64,000 nt of DNA from Inia geoffrensis (taxonomy: Eukaryota; Chordata; Mammalia; Artiodactyla; Iniidae), in assembly GCA_036417435.1 (NCBI GenBank), contig CM070915.1, forward strand, positions 81,717,799 to 81,781,798, given 5' to 3'. Each line of letters opens with the position of its first letter. Within the stretch, counting starts at the first letter, position 1. Positions 12,361 to 24,511 of this stretch are shown here, one piece after another. The notes beneath the pieces were generated by a model. That model was not told where the DNA came from. It did no database searches and was given only the letters and a program-made list of their open reading frames with translations. The translations under genes and the position numbers were made by a program.

Positions 12361-14096
12361 TTGGCCAAAAAGGGCGTTTGCGTGTTTTCCTGAATATATT
12401 AAGGAAAAAACGCATATGCCCTTTTTGGCCAAGTGCATCACTGTCGAACTGCTGCCTCTTTCCCTACGCTTTCAGAGCAATTCTTATCTACCCCCTGATA
12501 TCTGTTTTCTGCAATTCTGCGTCGCGTTCAAGTCCTCTTCACAGCCTTCCTTCAATAAATTTTTGGATGATAGGGGTCATTTGGAACTCTGCAGGATTGT
12601 GAGTTACAGTGCCAAAAATCTCCTTTTCTCAACTCGCTTTATTGTGAGCTTACCGCAAACCCGAAGAATTGCTTCAGGCCCTAATCTCGTTCCGGCATGG
12701 CCCGCTGAGCCTTTGATGAATTCTTCTTCCTGTAGGAAACCAGAGTTCAATGTGCCCGTCCAAACACATCAAGTTAGCTGCTCATTCGTTCTCCTTATTC
12801 CTGTTCATCTTCCACAGAAATTGCAAACTGTGCAAAACAAGAGGTCAAAGGCACTGACTCTCCAAGTGGGGAGAATGTTAATATTGCATCTGGAATGGCG
12901 AACTCGAGTACCAGGGGGCGAAAATGGCGATGAGTTTTAGAAATTTTGCCTGATCACTTCGTGGACCATATTCTGGGTTTTCCATACATATTTTAGCTGA
13001 AGGATAAATCCCTTACACGTGGAGATTTGGGACCCGTGGAATGGGAACCATGCACCATTACCTCAAAGGGTCTGCATTCCCTCACCAATAGTATCAGCCC
13101 CAAGTGTCCAGCCTTATCTCTCCCACAGCTGTGGATGTAGAGGTGGTAAATCCAAGATTCCTCACAAGCCCTGAAGGACTTATTTAAGAATTTCTCTCTA
13201 TTTGACAGTCCTTGTGTTTTCTTTTTCAAATTTATTTTTATAAGGGGATTTAGCTCATTGACACTGCTGTGTGTATGCTGCTGTACACAAATGATTTTCT
13301 TATGGAGACCTATAAATGTATGGGTTTTAATTTTCTTCATAGTCAGGTATATTCCTAGGTTTTGAATACGGGGTGTTGAGTCCATTTGGTTGAGCAAGGA
13401 GTAGCTCTAGTCTAATATATATTTGGCTTATGGAATGGTATCTGTCCTAATGTCAACCTCTGGTTTTATGCAGCCTCCCCACTCTCCTTTCCCCTTAAGC
13501 AAGCATAAGTTTCTTTTGTAAATGTGAGACTCTCTTGTGTTTTGTAATGCAGTTCACACGTAGCCGTGTTTACATTCCCGGTATTAGTGATATCTTATGT
13601 TGTTTCTTTTTCTGTGTGACTTATTTCACTTAGAATCATCGTAACTAAATCCACTCATTATGCTGCTACTGGTCTGTTGCCATTGATTTCATTGTTGAGT
13701 GATATTCCATTGTAGGGATGTACCACAACTTTTATATCCATTTTTCTCTCTCTGGGCTATTGAAGTTGTACCATAGTCAAGGTTCCCGTAAAGAGCGCAG
13801 CCCCAAACTTTGGTGTGGCTGTGTCTTTTTCATTTAAATTTTCCGAATCTATGGCACCATAAGTGGAAGTGCCCTAGGCTCTCTAGCTTGGTTTTCCCTT
13901 TGTTCCAGGAAACACCATCCACTTCTCCAGAGTGGCTGTTGGCAATTTACATCCCGCCCATCAGCATAACAAGGCTGCCGGTTCTCCATGGCCTGTCCTG
14001 CCTCTCTGGATTTTACACTTTTTTTCGGAGGGCCCTTTTGATCGGTGGGAAGTGAGAGTTGCTTGTAGTGCGGATTTCCATTGCAGGCTTGCTTGG
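12361..14096. repeat. Monomer M8, zone A to zone B chimera
   Basis: The palindrome (12361-12432) has four unpaired positions, the worst of the zone. The unit starts with zone A markers and ends with zone B markers (TTTTATATCC at ~13,733, GTAAAGAGCGCAG at ~13,788). The switch lies between ~13,580 and ~13,733. A G-to-T at ~12,650 removes a stop codon and fuses two chance frames into the longest reading frame of the array (12,332-12,940). I regard that frame as meaningless. Confidence 0.92.
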
Positions 14097-15832
14097 TTGT
14101 CCAAAAAGGGCGTATGCGTTTTTTCCTGAATATATTCAGGAAAAAACGCATACGCCCTTTTTGGCCAAGTGCATCACTGTCGAACTGCTGCCTCTTTTCC
14201 TACGCTTTCAGAGCAATTCTTATCTACCCCCCGATATCTGTTTTCTGCAATTCTGCGTTGCGTTCAAGTCCTCCTCACAGCCTTCCTTCAATAAATTTTT
14301 GGATGATAGGGGTCATTTGGAACTCTGCAGGATTGTGAGTTACAGTGCCAGAAATCTCCTTTTCTCAACTCGCTTTCTTGTGAGCTGACCACAAACCCGA
14401 ACAATTGCTTCAGGCCCTAATCTCGTTCCGGCATGGCACGCTGAGCCTTTGGTTAACTCTTCTTCCTGTAGGGAAATCAGTGTTCAATGTGCCCGTCCAA
14501 ACACATCGAGTTAGCCGCTCATTTGTTCTCCTTATTCCTGATCATCTTCTACCGAAATTGCAAAGTGTGCGAAACAAGAGGTCAAAGGCACTGACTCTCC
14601 AAGTGGGGAGAATGTTAATATGGCTTCTGGAACGGCGAACTCGAGTCCCAGGGTTCGAAAATGGCGATGAGTTTTAGAAACTTTGCCTGATCACTTCGTG
14701 GACCATATTCTGGGTTTTCCATGCATATTTTAGCTGAAGGATAAATCCCTTAAATGTGGAGATTTGGGACCCGTGGAATGGGAACCATGCACCATTACCT
14801 CAAAGGGTCTGCATTCCCTCACCAATAGCATCAGCCCCAAGTGTCCAGCCTTATCTCTCCCACGGCTGTGGATGTAGAGGTGGTAAATCCAAGATTCCAC
14901 ACAAGCCCTGAAGGACTTATTTAAGAATTTCTCTCTATTTCACAGTCCTTGTGTTTTCTTTTTCAAATTTATTTTTATAAGGGGATTTAGCTTATGTACA
15001 CTGCTGTGTGTATGCTGCTGTACACAAATGATTTTCTTATGGAGACCTATAAATGTATGGGTTTTAATTTTCTTCATAGTCAGGTATATTCCTCGGCTTT
15101 GAAACGGGGTGCTGAGTCCATGTGGTTGAGCGAGGAGGAGGTCTTGTCTAATATGTATTTGGCTTATGGAATTGTATCTGTCCTAATATCAACCTCTGGT
15201 TTTATGCACCCTCCCCACTCTCCTTTCCCCTTAAGCAAGCATCAGTTTCTTTTGTAAATGTGAGACTCTGTTGTGTTTTGTAATGCAGTTCACGCGTAGC
15301 CGTGTTAACGTTCCCGGTATTCGTGATACCTTATGATGTTTCTTTTTCTGTGTGACTTATTTCACTTAGAATCATCGTAACTAAATCCACTCATTATGCT
15401 GCTACTGGTCTGTTGCCATTGATTTCATTGTTGAGTGATATTCCATTGTAGGGATGTACCACAACTTTTATATCCATTTTTCTCTCTCTGGGCTATTGAA
15501 GTTGTACCATAGTCAAGGTTCCCGTAAAGAGCGCAGCCCCAAACTTTGGTGTGGCTGTGTCTTTTTCATTTAAATTTTCCGAATCTATGGCACCATAAGT
15601 GGAAGTGCCCTAGGCTCTCTAGCTTGGTTTTCCCTTTGTTCCAGGAAACACCATCCACTTCTCCAGAGTGGCTGTTGGCAATTTACATCCCGCCCATCAG
15701 CATAACAAGGCTGCCGGTTCTCCATGGCCTGTCCTGCCTCTCTGGATTTTACACTTTTTTTCGGAGGGCCCTTTTGATCGGTGGGAAGTGAGAGTTGCTG
15801 GTAGTGCGGATGTCCATTGCAGGCTTGCTTGG
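14097..15832. repeat. Monomer M9, first full zone B unit
   Basis: The palindrome (14097-14168) has one unpaired position (TTGTCC at its left end). It carries the short GAAACGGGG form of zone B. Private changes include ATATGTATTTGG (15,151) and GTGTTAACG (15,302). Confidence 0.92.
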
Positions 15833-15904
15833 TTGGCCAAAAAGGGCGTATGCGTTTTTTCCTGAATATATTCAGGAAAAAACGCATACGCCCTTTTTGG
15901 CCAA
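15833..15904. repeat. Reference 72-bp perfect palindrome
   Basis: The left arm begins TTGGCCAAAAAGGGCG, the centre is CCTGAATATATTCAGG, and the right arm is the exact reverse complement of the left. The arms are 36 bp with no spacer, and pairing stops at the next base outward. Either strand could fold into a long hairpin and the duplex could extrude a cruciform. The two strands read identically, so both open the same ~18-residue frame starting MRFFLNIFRKK. The palindrome marks the boundary between the L1-derived half to its left and the unidentified half to its right. Confidence 0.95.
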
Positions 15905-16689
15905 GTGCATCACTGTCGAACTGCTGCCTCTTTTCCTACGCTTTCAGAGCAATTCTTATCTACCCCCCGATATCTGATTTCTGCAATTCTGCGTCGCGTT
16001 CAAGTCCTCCTCACAGCCTTCCTTCAATAAATTTTTGGATGATAGGGGTCATTTGGAACTCTGCAGGATTGTGAGTTACAGTGCCAGAAATCTCCTTTTC
16101 TCAACTCGCTTTCTTGTGAGCTGACCGCAAACCCGAACAATTGCTTCAGGCCCTAATCTCGTTCCGGCATGGCACGCTGAGCCTTTGTTTAACTCTTCTT
16201 CCTGTAGGGAAATCAGAGTTCAATGTGCCCGTCCAAACACATCGAGTTAGCCGCTCATTGGTTCTCCTTATTCCTGATCATCTTCTACCGAAATTGCAAA
16301 GTGTGCGAAACAAGAGGTCAAAGGCACTGACTCTCCAAGTGGGGAGAATGTTAATATGGCCTCTGGAACGGCGAATTCGAGTCCCAGGGTTCGAAAATGG
16401 CGATGAGTTTTAGAAACTTTGCCTGATCACTTCGTGGACCATATTCTGGGTTTTCCATGCATATTTTAGCTGAAGGATAAATCCCTTAAATGTGGAGATT
16501 TGGGACCCGTGGAATGGGAACCATGCACCATTACCTCAAAGGGTCTGCATTCCCTCACCAATAGCATCAGCCCCAAGTGTCCAGCCTTATCTCTCCCACG
16601 GCTGTTGATGTAGAGGTGGTAAATCCAAGATTCCACACAAGCCCTGAAGGACTTATTTAAGAATTTCTCTCTATTTCACAGTCCTTGTG
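15905..16689. other. Unidentified half of the monomer (M10 as example)
   Basis: These ~785 bp between the palindrome and the L1 tail recur in every unit. I recognise no gene, SINE, LTR or tRNA in them. Short frames are present (for example plus-strand 16,141-16,413 in this unit), but they are opened and closed by single changes from unit to unit. The zone B form contains CpG-containing blocks (GTCGCGTTCAAG, CCGAAATTGCAAAGTGTGCG) and a GGTTCGAAA string. It may be L1 too diverged to recognise or non-L1 DNA trapped when the unit formed. Confidence 0.7.
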
Positions 16690-17568
16690 TTTTCTTTTTC
16701 AAATTTATTTTTATAAGGGGATTTAGCTTATGTACACTGCTGTGTGTATGCTGCTGTACACAAATGATTTTCTTATGGAGACCTATAAATGTATGGGTTT
16801 TAATTTTCTTCATAGTCAGGTATATTCCTCGGCTTTGAAACGGGGTGCTGAGTCCATGTGGTTGAGCGAGGAGGAGGTCTTGTCTAATATATATTTGGCT
16901 TATGGAATGGTATCTGTCCTAATATCAACCTCTGGTTTTATGCAGCCTACCCACTCTCCTTTCCCCTTAAGCAAGCATCAGTTTCTTTTGTAAATGTGAG
17001 ACTCTGTTGCGTTTTGTAATGCAGTTCACGCGTAGCCGTGTTTACGTTCCCGGTATTCGTGATACCTTATGATGTTTCTTTTTCTGTGTGACTTATTTCA
17101 CTTAGAATCATCGTAACTAAATCCACTCATTATGCTGCTACTGGTCTGTTGCCATTGATTTCATTGTTGAGTGATATTCCATTGTAGGGATGTACCACAA
17201 CTTTTATATCCATTTTTCTCTCTCTGGGCTATTGAAGTTGTACCATAGTCAAGGTTCCTGTAAAGAGCGCAGCCACAAACTTTGGTGTGGCTGTGTCTTT
17301 TTCATTTAAATTTTCCGAATCTATGGCACCATAAGTGGAAGTGCCCTAGGCTCTCTAGCTTGGTTTTCCCTTTGTTCCAGGAAACACCATCCACTTCTCC
17401 AGAGTGGCTGTTGGCAATTTACATCCCGTCCATCAGCATAACAAGGCTGCCCGTTCTCCATGGCCTGTCCTGCCTCTCTGGATTTTACACTTTTTTTCGG
17501 AGGGCCCTTTTGATCGGTGGGAAGTGAGAGTTGCTTGTAGTGCGGATTTTCATTGCAGGCTTGCTTGG
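16690..17568 (-). mobile_element. L1 retrotransposon 3' end, antisense, 5'-truncated (M10 as example)
   Basis: Read on the minus strand this runs from the ORF2 C-terminus through the 3' UTR to a tail remnant. On the plus strand, landmarks are the T-rich AAATTTATTTTTATAAG (tail/poly-A signal region), TGCTGTACACAAATGATT, CCTTTCCCCTTAAGCAAGCA, TGTGTGACTTATTTCACTTA, GATATTCCATTGTAGGGA, GGCTATTGAAG, AGAGTGGCTGTTGGCAATTT and GATCGGTGGGAAGTGAGA. These follow cetartiodactyl L1 3' ends in order and spacing. The 5' truncation coincides with the palindrome. The same segment lies at the same phase in every unit. Confidence 0.85.
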
Positions 17569-17623
17569 TTGGCCAAAAAGGGCGTATGCGTTTTTTCCTG
17601 AATATATTCAGGAAAAAACGCAT
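17321..17623 (-). pseudogene. Fragment of L1 ORF2 protein C-terminus, fused to the palindrome (example copy)
   Basis: A 100-codon minus-strand frame starts inside the palindrome (first ~18 codons) and continues into the remnant of the cysteine-rich C-terminal region of L1 ORF2p. The stretch CYADGRDVNCQQPLWRSGWC keeps the C..C spacing and the QPLW motif of that region. No reverse transcriptase or endonuclease domain is present. The frame stays open in many zone B units (for example 13,849-14,151, 20,793-21,095, 43,371-43,673). It is shortened to 84 codons in most zone A units, where the upstream part is out of frame. Retention most likely reflects recent copying rather than selection. Confidence 0.7.
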
Positions 17624-19303
17624 ACGCCCTTTTTGGCCAAGTGCATCACTGTCGAACTGCTGCCTCTTTTCCTACGCTTTCAGAGCAATTCTTATCTACC
17701 CCCCGATATCTGTTTTCTGCAATTCTGCGTCGCGTTCAAGTCCTCCTCACAGCCTTCCTTTAATAAATTTTTGGATGATAGGGGTCATTTGGAACTCTGC
17801 AGGATTGCGAGTTACAGTGCAGGAAATCTCCTTTTCTCAACTCGCTTTCTTGTGAGCTGACCGCAAACCCGAACAATTGCTTCAGGCCCTAATCTCGTTC
17901 CGGCATGGCACGCTGAGCCTTTGGTGAACTCTTCTTCCTGTAGGGAAATCAGAGTTCAATGTGCCCGTCCAAACACATCGAGTTAGCCGCTCATTGGTTC
18001 TCCTTATTCCTGATCATCTTCTACCGAAATTGCAAAGTGTGCGAAACAAGAGGTCAAAGGCACTGACTCTCCAAGTGGGGAGAATGTTAATATGGCCTCT
18101 GGAACGGCGAATTCGAGTCCCAGGGTTCGAAAATGGCGATGAGTTTTAGAAACTTTGCCTGATCACTTCGTGGACCATATTCTGGGTTTTCTATGCATAT
18201 TTTAGCTGAAGGATAAATCCCTTAAATGTGGAGATTTGGGACCCGTGGAATGGGAACCATGCACCATTACCTCAAAGGGTCTGCATTCCCTCACCAATAG
18301 CATCAGCCCCAAGTGTCCAGCCTTATCTCTCCCACGGCTGTGGATGTAGAGGTGGTAAATCCAAGATTCCACACAAGCCCTGAAGGACTTATTTAAGAAT
18401 TTCTCTCTATTTCACAGTCCTTGTGTTTTCTTTTTCAAATTTATTTTTATAAGGGGATTTAGCTTATGTACACTGCTGTGTGTATGCTGCTGTACACAAA
18501 TGATTTTCTTATGGAGACCTATAAATGTATGGGTTTTAATTTTCTTCATAGTCAGGTATATTCCTCGGCTTTGAAACGGGGTGCTGAGTCCATGTGGTTG
18601 AGCGAGGAGGAGGTCTTCTCTAATATATATTTGGCTTATGGAATGGTATCTGTCCTAATATCAACCTCTGGTTTTATGCAGCCTACCCACTCTCCTTTCC
18701 CCTTAAGCAAGCATCAGTTTCTTTTGTAAATGTGAGACTCTGTTGTGTTTTGTAATGCAGTTCACGCGTAGCCGTGTTTACGTTCCCGGTATTCGTGATA
18801 CCTTATGATGTTTCTTTTTCTGTGTGACTTATTTCACTTAGAATCATCGTAACTAAATCCACTCATTATGCTGCTACTGGTCTGTTGCCATTGATTTCAT
18901 TGTTGAGTGATATTCCATTGTAGGGATGTACCACAACTTTTATATCCATTTTTCTCTCTCTGGGCTATTGAAGTTGTACCATAGTCAAGGTTCCCGTAAA
19001 GAGCGCAGCCCCAAACTTTGGTGTGGCTCTGTCTTTTTCATTTAAATTTTCCGAATCTATGGCACCATAAGTGGAAGTGCCCTAGGCACTCTAGCTTGGT
19101 TTTCTCTTTGTTCCAGGAAACACCATCCACTTCTCCAGAGTGGCTGTTGGCAATTTACATCCCGCCCATCAGCATAACAAGGCTGCCGGTTCTCCATGGC
19201 CTGTCCAGCCTCTCTGGATTTTACCCTTTTTTCGGAGGGCCCTTTTGATCGGTGGGAAGTGAGAGTTGCTTGTAGTGCGGATTTCCATTGCAGGCTTGCT
19301 TGG
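17569..19303. repeat. Monomer M11, zone B, 'odd' dimer member
   Basis: The palindrome (17569-17640) is flawless. It carries the odd-member markers CCTTTAATAAA (~17,757), ATTGCGAG (~17,804) and GGTGAACTC (~17,921), shared with M13 and M15. Confidence 0.92.
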
Positions 19304-21040
19304 TTGGCCAAAAAGGGCGTATGCGTTTTTTCCTGAATATATTCAGGAAAAAACGCATACGCCCTTTTTGGCCAAGTGCATCACTGTCGAACTGCTGCCT
19401 CTTTTCCTACGCTTTCAGAGCAATTCTTATCTACCCCCCGATATCTGTTTTCTGCAATTCTGCGTCGCGTTCAAGTCCTCCTCACAGCCTTCCTTCAATA
19501 AATTTTTGGATGATAGGGGTCATTTGGAACTCTGCAGGATTGTGAGTTACAGTGCCAGAAATCTCCTTTTCTCAACTCGCTTTCTTGTGAGCTGACCGCA
19601 AACCCGAACAATTGCTTCAGGCCCTAATCTCGTTCCGGCATGGCACGCTGAGCCTTTGGTTAACTCTTCTTCCTGTAGGGAAATCAGAGTTCAATGTGCC
19701 CGTCCAAACACATCGAGTTAGCCGCTCATTGGTTCTCCTTATTCCTGATCATCTTCTACCGAAATTGCAAAGTGTGCGAAACAAGAGGTCAAAGGCACTG
19801 ACTCTCCAAGTGGGGAGAATGTTAATATGGCCTCTGGAACGGCGAACTCGAGTCCCAGGGTTTGAAAATGGCGATGAGTTTTAGAAACTTTGCCTGATCA
19901 CTTCGTGGACCATAGTCTGGGTTTTCCATGCATATTTTAGCTGAAGGATAAATCCCTTAAACGTGGAGATTTGGGACCCGTGGAATGGGAACCATGCACC
20001 ATTACCTCAAAGGGTCTGCATTCCCTCACCAATAGCATCAGCCCCAAGTGTCCAGCCTTATCTCTCCCACAGCTGTGGATGTAGAGGTGGTAAATCCAAG
20101 ATTCCACACAAGCCCTGAAGGACTTATTTAAGAATTTCTCTCTATTTCACAGTACTTGTGTTTTCTTTTTCAAATTTATTTTTATAAGGGGATTTAGCTT
20201 ATGTACACTGCTGTGTGTATGCTGCTGTACACAAATGATTTCCTTATGGAGACCTATAAATGTATGGGTTTTAATTTTCTTCATAGTCAGGTATATTCCT
20301 CGGTTTTGAACACGGGGTGCTGAGTCCATGTGGTTGAGCGAGGAGGAGGTCTTGTCTAATATATATTTGGCTTATGGAATGGTATCTGTCCTAATATCAA
20401 CCTCTGGTTTTATGCAGCCTCCCCACTCTCCTTTCCCCTTAAGCAAGCATCAGTTTCTTTTGTAAATGTGAGACTCTGTTGTGTTTTGTAATGCAGTTCA
20501 CGCGTAGCCGTGTTTACGTTCCCGGTATTCGTGATACCTTATGATGTTTCATTTTCTGTGTGACTTATTTCACTTAGAATAATCATAACTAAATCCACTC
20601 ATTATGCTGCTACTGGTCTGTTGCCATTGATTTCATTGTTGAGTGATATTCCATTGTAGGGATGTACCACAACTTTTATATCCATTTTTCTCTCTCTGGG
20701 CTATTGAAGTTGTACCATAGTCAAGGTTCCCGTAAAGAGCGCAGCCCCAAACTTTGGTGTGGCTGTGTCTTTTTCATTTAAATTTTCCAAATCTATGGCA
20801 CCATAAGTGGAAGTACCCTAGGCTCTCTAGCTTGGTTTTCCCTTTGTTCCAGGAAACACCATCCACTTCTCCAGAGTGGCTGTTGGCAATTTACATCCCG
20901 CCCATCAGCATAACAAGGCTGCCGGTTCTCCATGGCCTGTCCTGCCTCTCTGGATTTTACACTTTTTTTCGGAGGGCCCTTTTGATCGGTGGGAAGTGAG
21001 AGTTGCTTGTAGTGCGGATTTCCATTGCAGGCTTGCTTGG
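19304..21040. repeat. Monomer M12, zone B, 'even' dimer member
   Basis: The palindrome (19304-19375) is flawless. It carries the even-member markers CCTTCAATAAA, ATTGTGAG and GGTTAACTC, shared with M14 and M16. The B-box-like GGTTCGAAA is GGTTTGAAA here (~19,858). Confidence 0.92.
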
Positions 21041-22775
21041 TTGGCCAAAAAGGGCGTATGCGTTTTTTCCTGAATATATTCAGGAAAAAACGCATACGCC
21101 CTTTTTGGCCAAGTGCATCACTGTCGAACTGCTGCCTCTTTTCCTACGCTTTCAGAGCAATTCTTATCTACCCCCCGATATCTGTTTTCTGCAATTCTGC
21201 GTCGCATTCAAGTCCTCCTCACAGCCTTCCTTTAATAAATTTTTGGATGATAGGGGTCATTTGGAACTCTGCAGGATTGCGAGTTACAGTGCCAGAAATC
21301 TCCTTTTCTCAACTCGCTTTCTTGTGAGCTGACCGCAAACCCGAACAATTGCTTCAGGCCCTAATCTCGTTCCGGCATGGCACGCTGAGTCTTTGGTGAA
21401 CTCTTCTTCCTGTAGGGAAATCAGAGTTCAATGTGCCCGTCCAAACACATCGAGTTAGCCGCTCATTGGTTCTCCTTATTCCTGATCATCTTCTACCGAA
21501 ATTGCAAAGTGTGCGAAACAAGAGGTCAAAGGCACTGACTCTCCAAGTGGGGAGAATGTTAATATGGCCTCTGGAACGGCGAACTCGAGTCCCAGGGTTC
21601 GAAAATGGCGATGAGTTTTAGAAACTTTGCCTGATCACTTCGTGGACCATAGTCTGGGTTTTCCATGCATATTTTAGCTGAAGGATAAATCCCTTAAACG
21701 TGGAGATTTGGGACCCGTGGAATGGGAACCATGCACCATTACCTCAAAGGGTCTGCATTCCCTCACCAATAGCATCAGCCCCAAGTGTCCAGCCTTATCT
21801 CTCCCACGGCTGTGGATGTAGAGGTGGTAAATCCAAGATTCCACACAAGACCTGAAGGACTTACTTAGAATTTCTCTCTATTTCACAGTCCTTGTGTTTT
21901 CTTTTTCAAATTTATTTTTATAAGGGGATTTAGCTTATGTACACTGCTGTGTGTATGCTGCTGTACACAAATGATTTTCTTATGGAGACCTATAAATGTA
22001 TGGGTTTTAATTTTCTTCATAGTCAGGTATATTCCTCGGCTTTGAACACGGGGTGCTGAGTCCATGTGGTTGAGCGAGGAGGAGGTCTTGTCTAATATAT
22101 ATTTGGCTTATGGGATGGGATCTGTCCTAATATCAACCTCTGGTTTTATGCAGCCTCCCCACTCTCCTTTCCTCTTAAGCAAGCATCAGTTTCTTTTGTA
22201 AATGTGAGACTCTGTTGTGTTTTGTAATGCAGTTCACGCGTAGCCGTGTTTACGTTCCCGGTATTCGTGATACCTTATGATGTTTCTTTTTCTGTGTGAC
22301 TTATTTCACTTAGAATCATCGTACCTAAATCCACTCATTATGCTGCTACTGGTCTGTTGCCATTGATTTCATTGTTGAGTGATATTCCATTGTAGGGATG
22401 TACCACAACTTTTATATCCATTTTTCTCTCTCTGGGCTATTGAAGTTGTACCATAGTCAAGGTTCCCGTAAAGAGCGCAGCCCCAAACTTTGGTGTGGCT
22501 GTGTCTTTTTCATTTAAATTTTCCGAATCTATGGCACCATAAGTGGAAGTGCCCTAGGCTCTCTAGCTTGGTTTTCCTTTGTTCCAGGAAACACCATCCA
22601 CTTCTCCAGAGTGGCTGTTGGCAATTTACATCCCGCCCATCAGCATAACAAGGCTGCCGGTTCTCCATGGCCTGTCCTGCCTCTCTGGATTTTACACTTT
22701 TTTTCGGAGGGCCCTTTTGATCGGTGGGAAGTGAGAGTTGCTTGTAGTGCGGATTTCCATTGCAGGCTTGCTTGG
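21041..22775. repeat. Monomer M13, zone B, 'odd' dimer member
   Basis: The palindrome (21041-21112) is flawless. It has the odd-member markers (CCTTTAATAAA, ATTGCGAG, GGTGAACTC) and the longer GAACACGGGG form. A private deletion gives TTACTTAGAATTTC (~21,861). One C is lost in the C-run of TTGGTTTTCC (~22,573). Confidence 0.92.
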
Positions 22776-24511
22776 TTGGCCAAAAAGGGCGTATGCGTTT
22801 TTTCCTGAATATATTCAGGAAAAAACGCATACGCCCTTTTTGGCCAAGTGCATCACTGTCGAACTGCTGCCTCTTTTCCTACGCTTTCAGAGCAATTCTT
22901 ATCTACCCCCCGATATCTGTTTTCTGCAATTCTGCGTCGCGTTCAAGTCCTCCTCACAGCCTTCCTTCAATAAATTTTTGGATGATAGGGGTCATTTGGA
23001 ACTCTGCAGGATTGTGAGTTACAGTGCCAGAAATCTCCTTTTCTCAACTCGCTTTCTTGTGAGCTGACCGCAAACCCGAACAATTGCTTCAGGCCCTAAT
23101 CTCGTTCCGGCATGGCACGCTGAGCCTTTGGTTAACTCTTCTTCCTGTAGGGAAATCAGAGTTCAATGTGCCCGTCCAAACACATCGAGTTAGCCGCTCA
23201 TTGGTTCTCCTTATTCCTGATCATCTTCTACCGAAATTGCAAAGTGTGCGAAACAAGAGGTCAAAGGCACTGACTCTGCAAGTGGGGAGAATGTTAATAT
23301 GGCCTCTGGAATGGCGAACTCTAGTCCCAGGGTTCGAAAATGGCGATGAGTTTTAGAAACTTTGCCTGATCACTTCGTGGACCATATTCTGGGTTTTCCA
23401 TGCATATTTTAGCTGAAGGATAAATCCCTTAAACGTGGAGATTTGGGACCCGTGGAATGGGAACCATGCACCATTACCTCAAAGGGTCTGCATTCCCTCA
23501 CCAATAGCATCAGCCCCAAGTGTCCAGCCTTATCTCTCCCACGGCTGTGGATGTAGTGGTGGTAAATCCAAGATTCCACACAAGCCCTGAAGGACTTATT
23601 TAAGAATTTCTCTCTATTTCACAGTCCTTGTGTTTTCTTTTTCAAATTTATTTTTATAAGGGGATTTAGCTTATGTACACTGCTGTGTGTATGCTGCTGT
23701 ACACAAATGATTTTCTTATGGAGACCTATAAATGTATGGGTTTTAATTTTCTTCATAGTCAGGTATATTCCTCGGCTTTGCAACGGGGTGCTGAGTCCAT
23801 GTGGTTGAGCGAAGAGGAGGTCTTCTCTAATATATATTTGGCTTATGGAATGGTATCTGTCCTAATATCAACCTCTGGTTTTATGCACCCTCCCCACTCT
23901 CCTTTCCCCTTAAGCAAGCATCAGTTTCTTTTGTAAATGTGAGACTCTGTTGTGTTTTGTAATGCAGTTCACGCGTAGCCGTGTTTACGTTCCCGGTATT
24001 CGTGATACCTTATGATGTTTCTTTTTCTGTGTGACTTATTTCACTTAGAATCATCGTACCTAAATCCACTCATTATGCTGCTACTGGTCTGTTGCCATTG
24101 ATTTCATTGTTGAGTGATATTCCATTGTAGGGGTGTACCACAACTTTTATATCCATTTTTCTCTCTCTGGGCTATTGAAGTTGTACCATAGTCAAGGTTC
24201 CCGTAAAGAGCGCAGCCCCAAACTTTGGTGTGGCTGTGTCTTTTTCATTTAAATTTTCCGAATCTATGGCACCATAAGTGGAAGTGCCCTAGGCTCTCTA
24301 GCTTGGTTTTCCCTTTGTTCCAGGAAACACCATCCACTTCTCCAGAGTGGCTGTTGGCAATTTACATACCGCCCATCAGCATAACAAGGCTGCCTGTTCT
24401 CCATGGCCTGTCCTGCCTCTCTGGATTTTACACTTTTTTTCGGAGGGCCCTTTTGATCGGTGGGAAGTGAGAGTTGCTTGTAGTGCGGATTTCCACTGCA
24501 GGCTTGCTTGG
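22776..24511. repeat. Monomer M14, zone B, 'even' dimer member; left breakpoint of the trimer duplication
   Basis: The palindrome (22776-22847) is flawless. It has even-member markers and a GCAACGGGG variant. The near-identical 5,211-bp duplication begins inside this unit, between ~23,890 (TTATGCACCC, not shared) and ~24,058 (CGTACCTAAATCC, shared). Confidence 0.92.

Larger units (their letters stand above)
15833..17568. repeat. Monomer M10, zone B reference unit
   Basis: The palindrome is flawless, and I use this unit to describe internal layout. 15,833-15,904 is the palindrome, 15,905-16,689 the unidentified half, and 16,690-17,568 the antisense L1 3' end. It has the GAAACGGGG form and a private GTTTAACTC (~16,187). 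Confidence 0.93.

Noticed and set aside
12332..12940. 202-codon plus-strand frame in M8, and the ~85-134-codon frames repeated in every unit
   Set aside because: They recur because the unit recurs. Start and stop positions shift with single changes, and no domain is recognisable except the antisense L1 ORF2 remnant. The 202-codon case comes from one lost stop codon near 12,650.
14400..14680. 90-codon plus-strand frame present in several zone B units as a conserved small protein
   Set aside because: It is closed or shortened in alternate units by the GGTGAACTC/GGTTAACTC site and other changes. It shows no signal peptide, domain or conserved start.
16388..16396. GGTTCGAAA in zone B units as a Pol III B box or tRNA-derived SINE
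   Set aside because: No A box at suitable distance and no tRNA-like fold. Zone A and old units have GGGGGCGAAA or similar, so the match arose by point changes.
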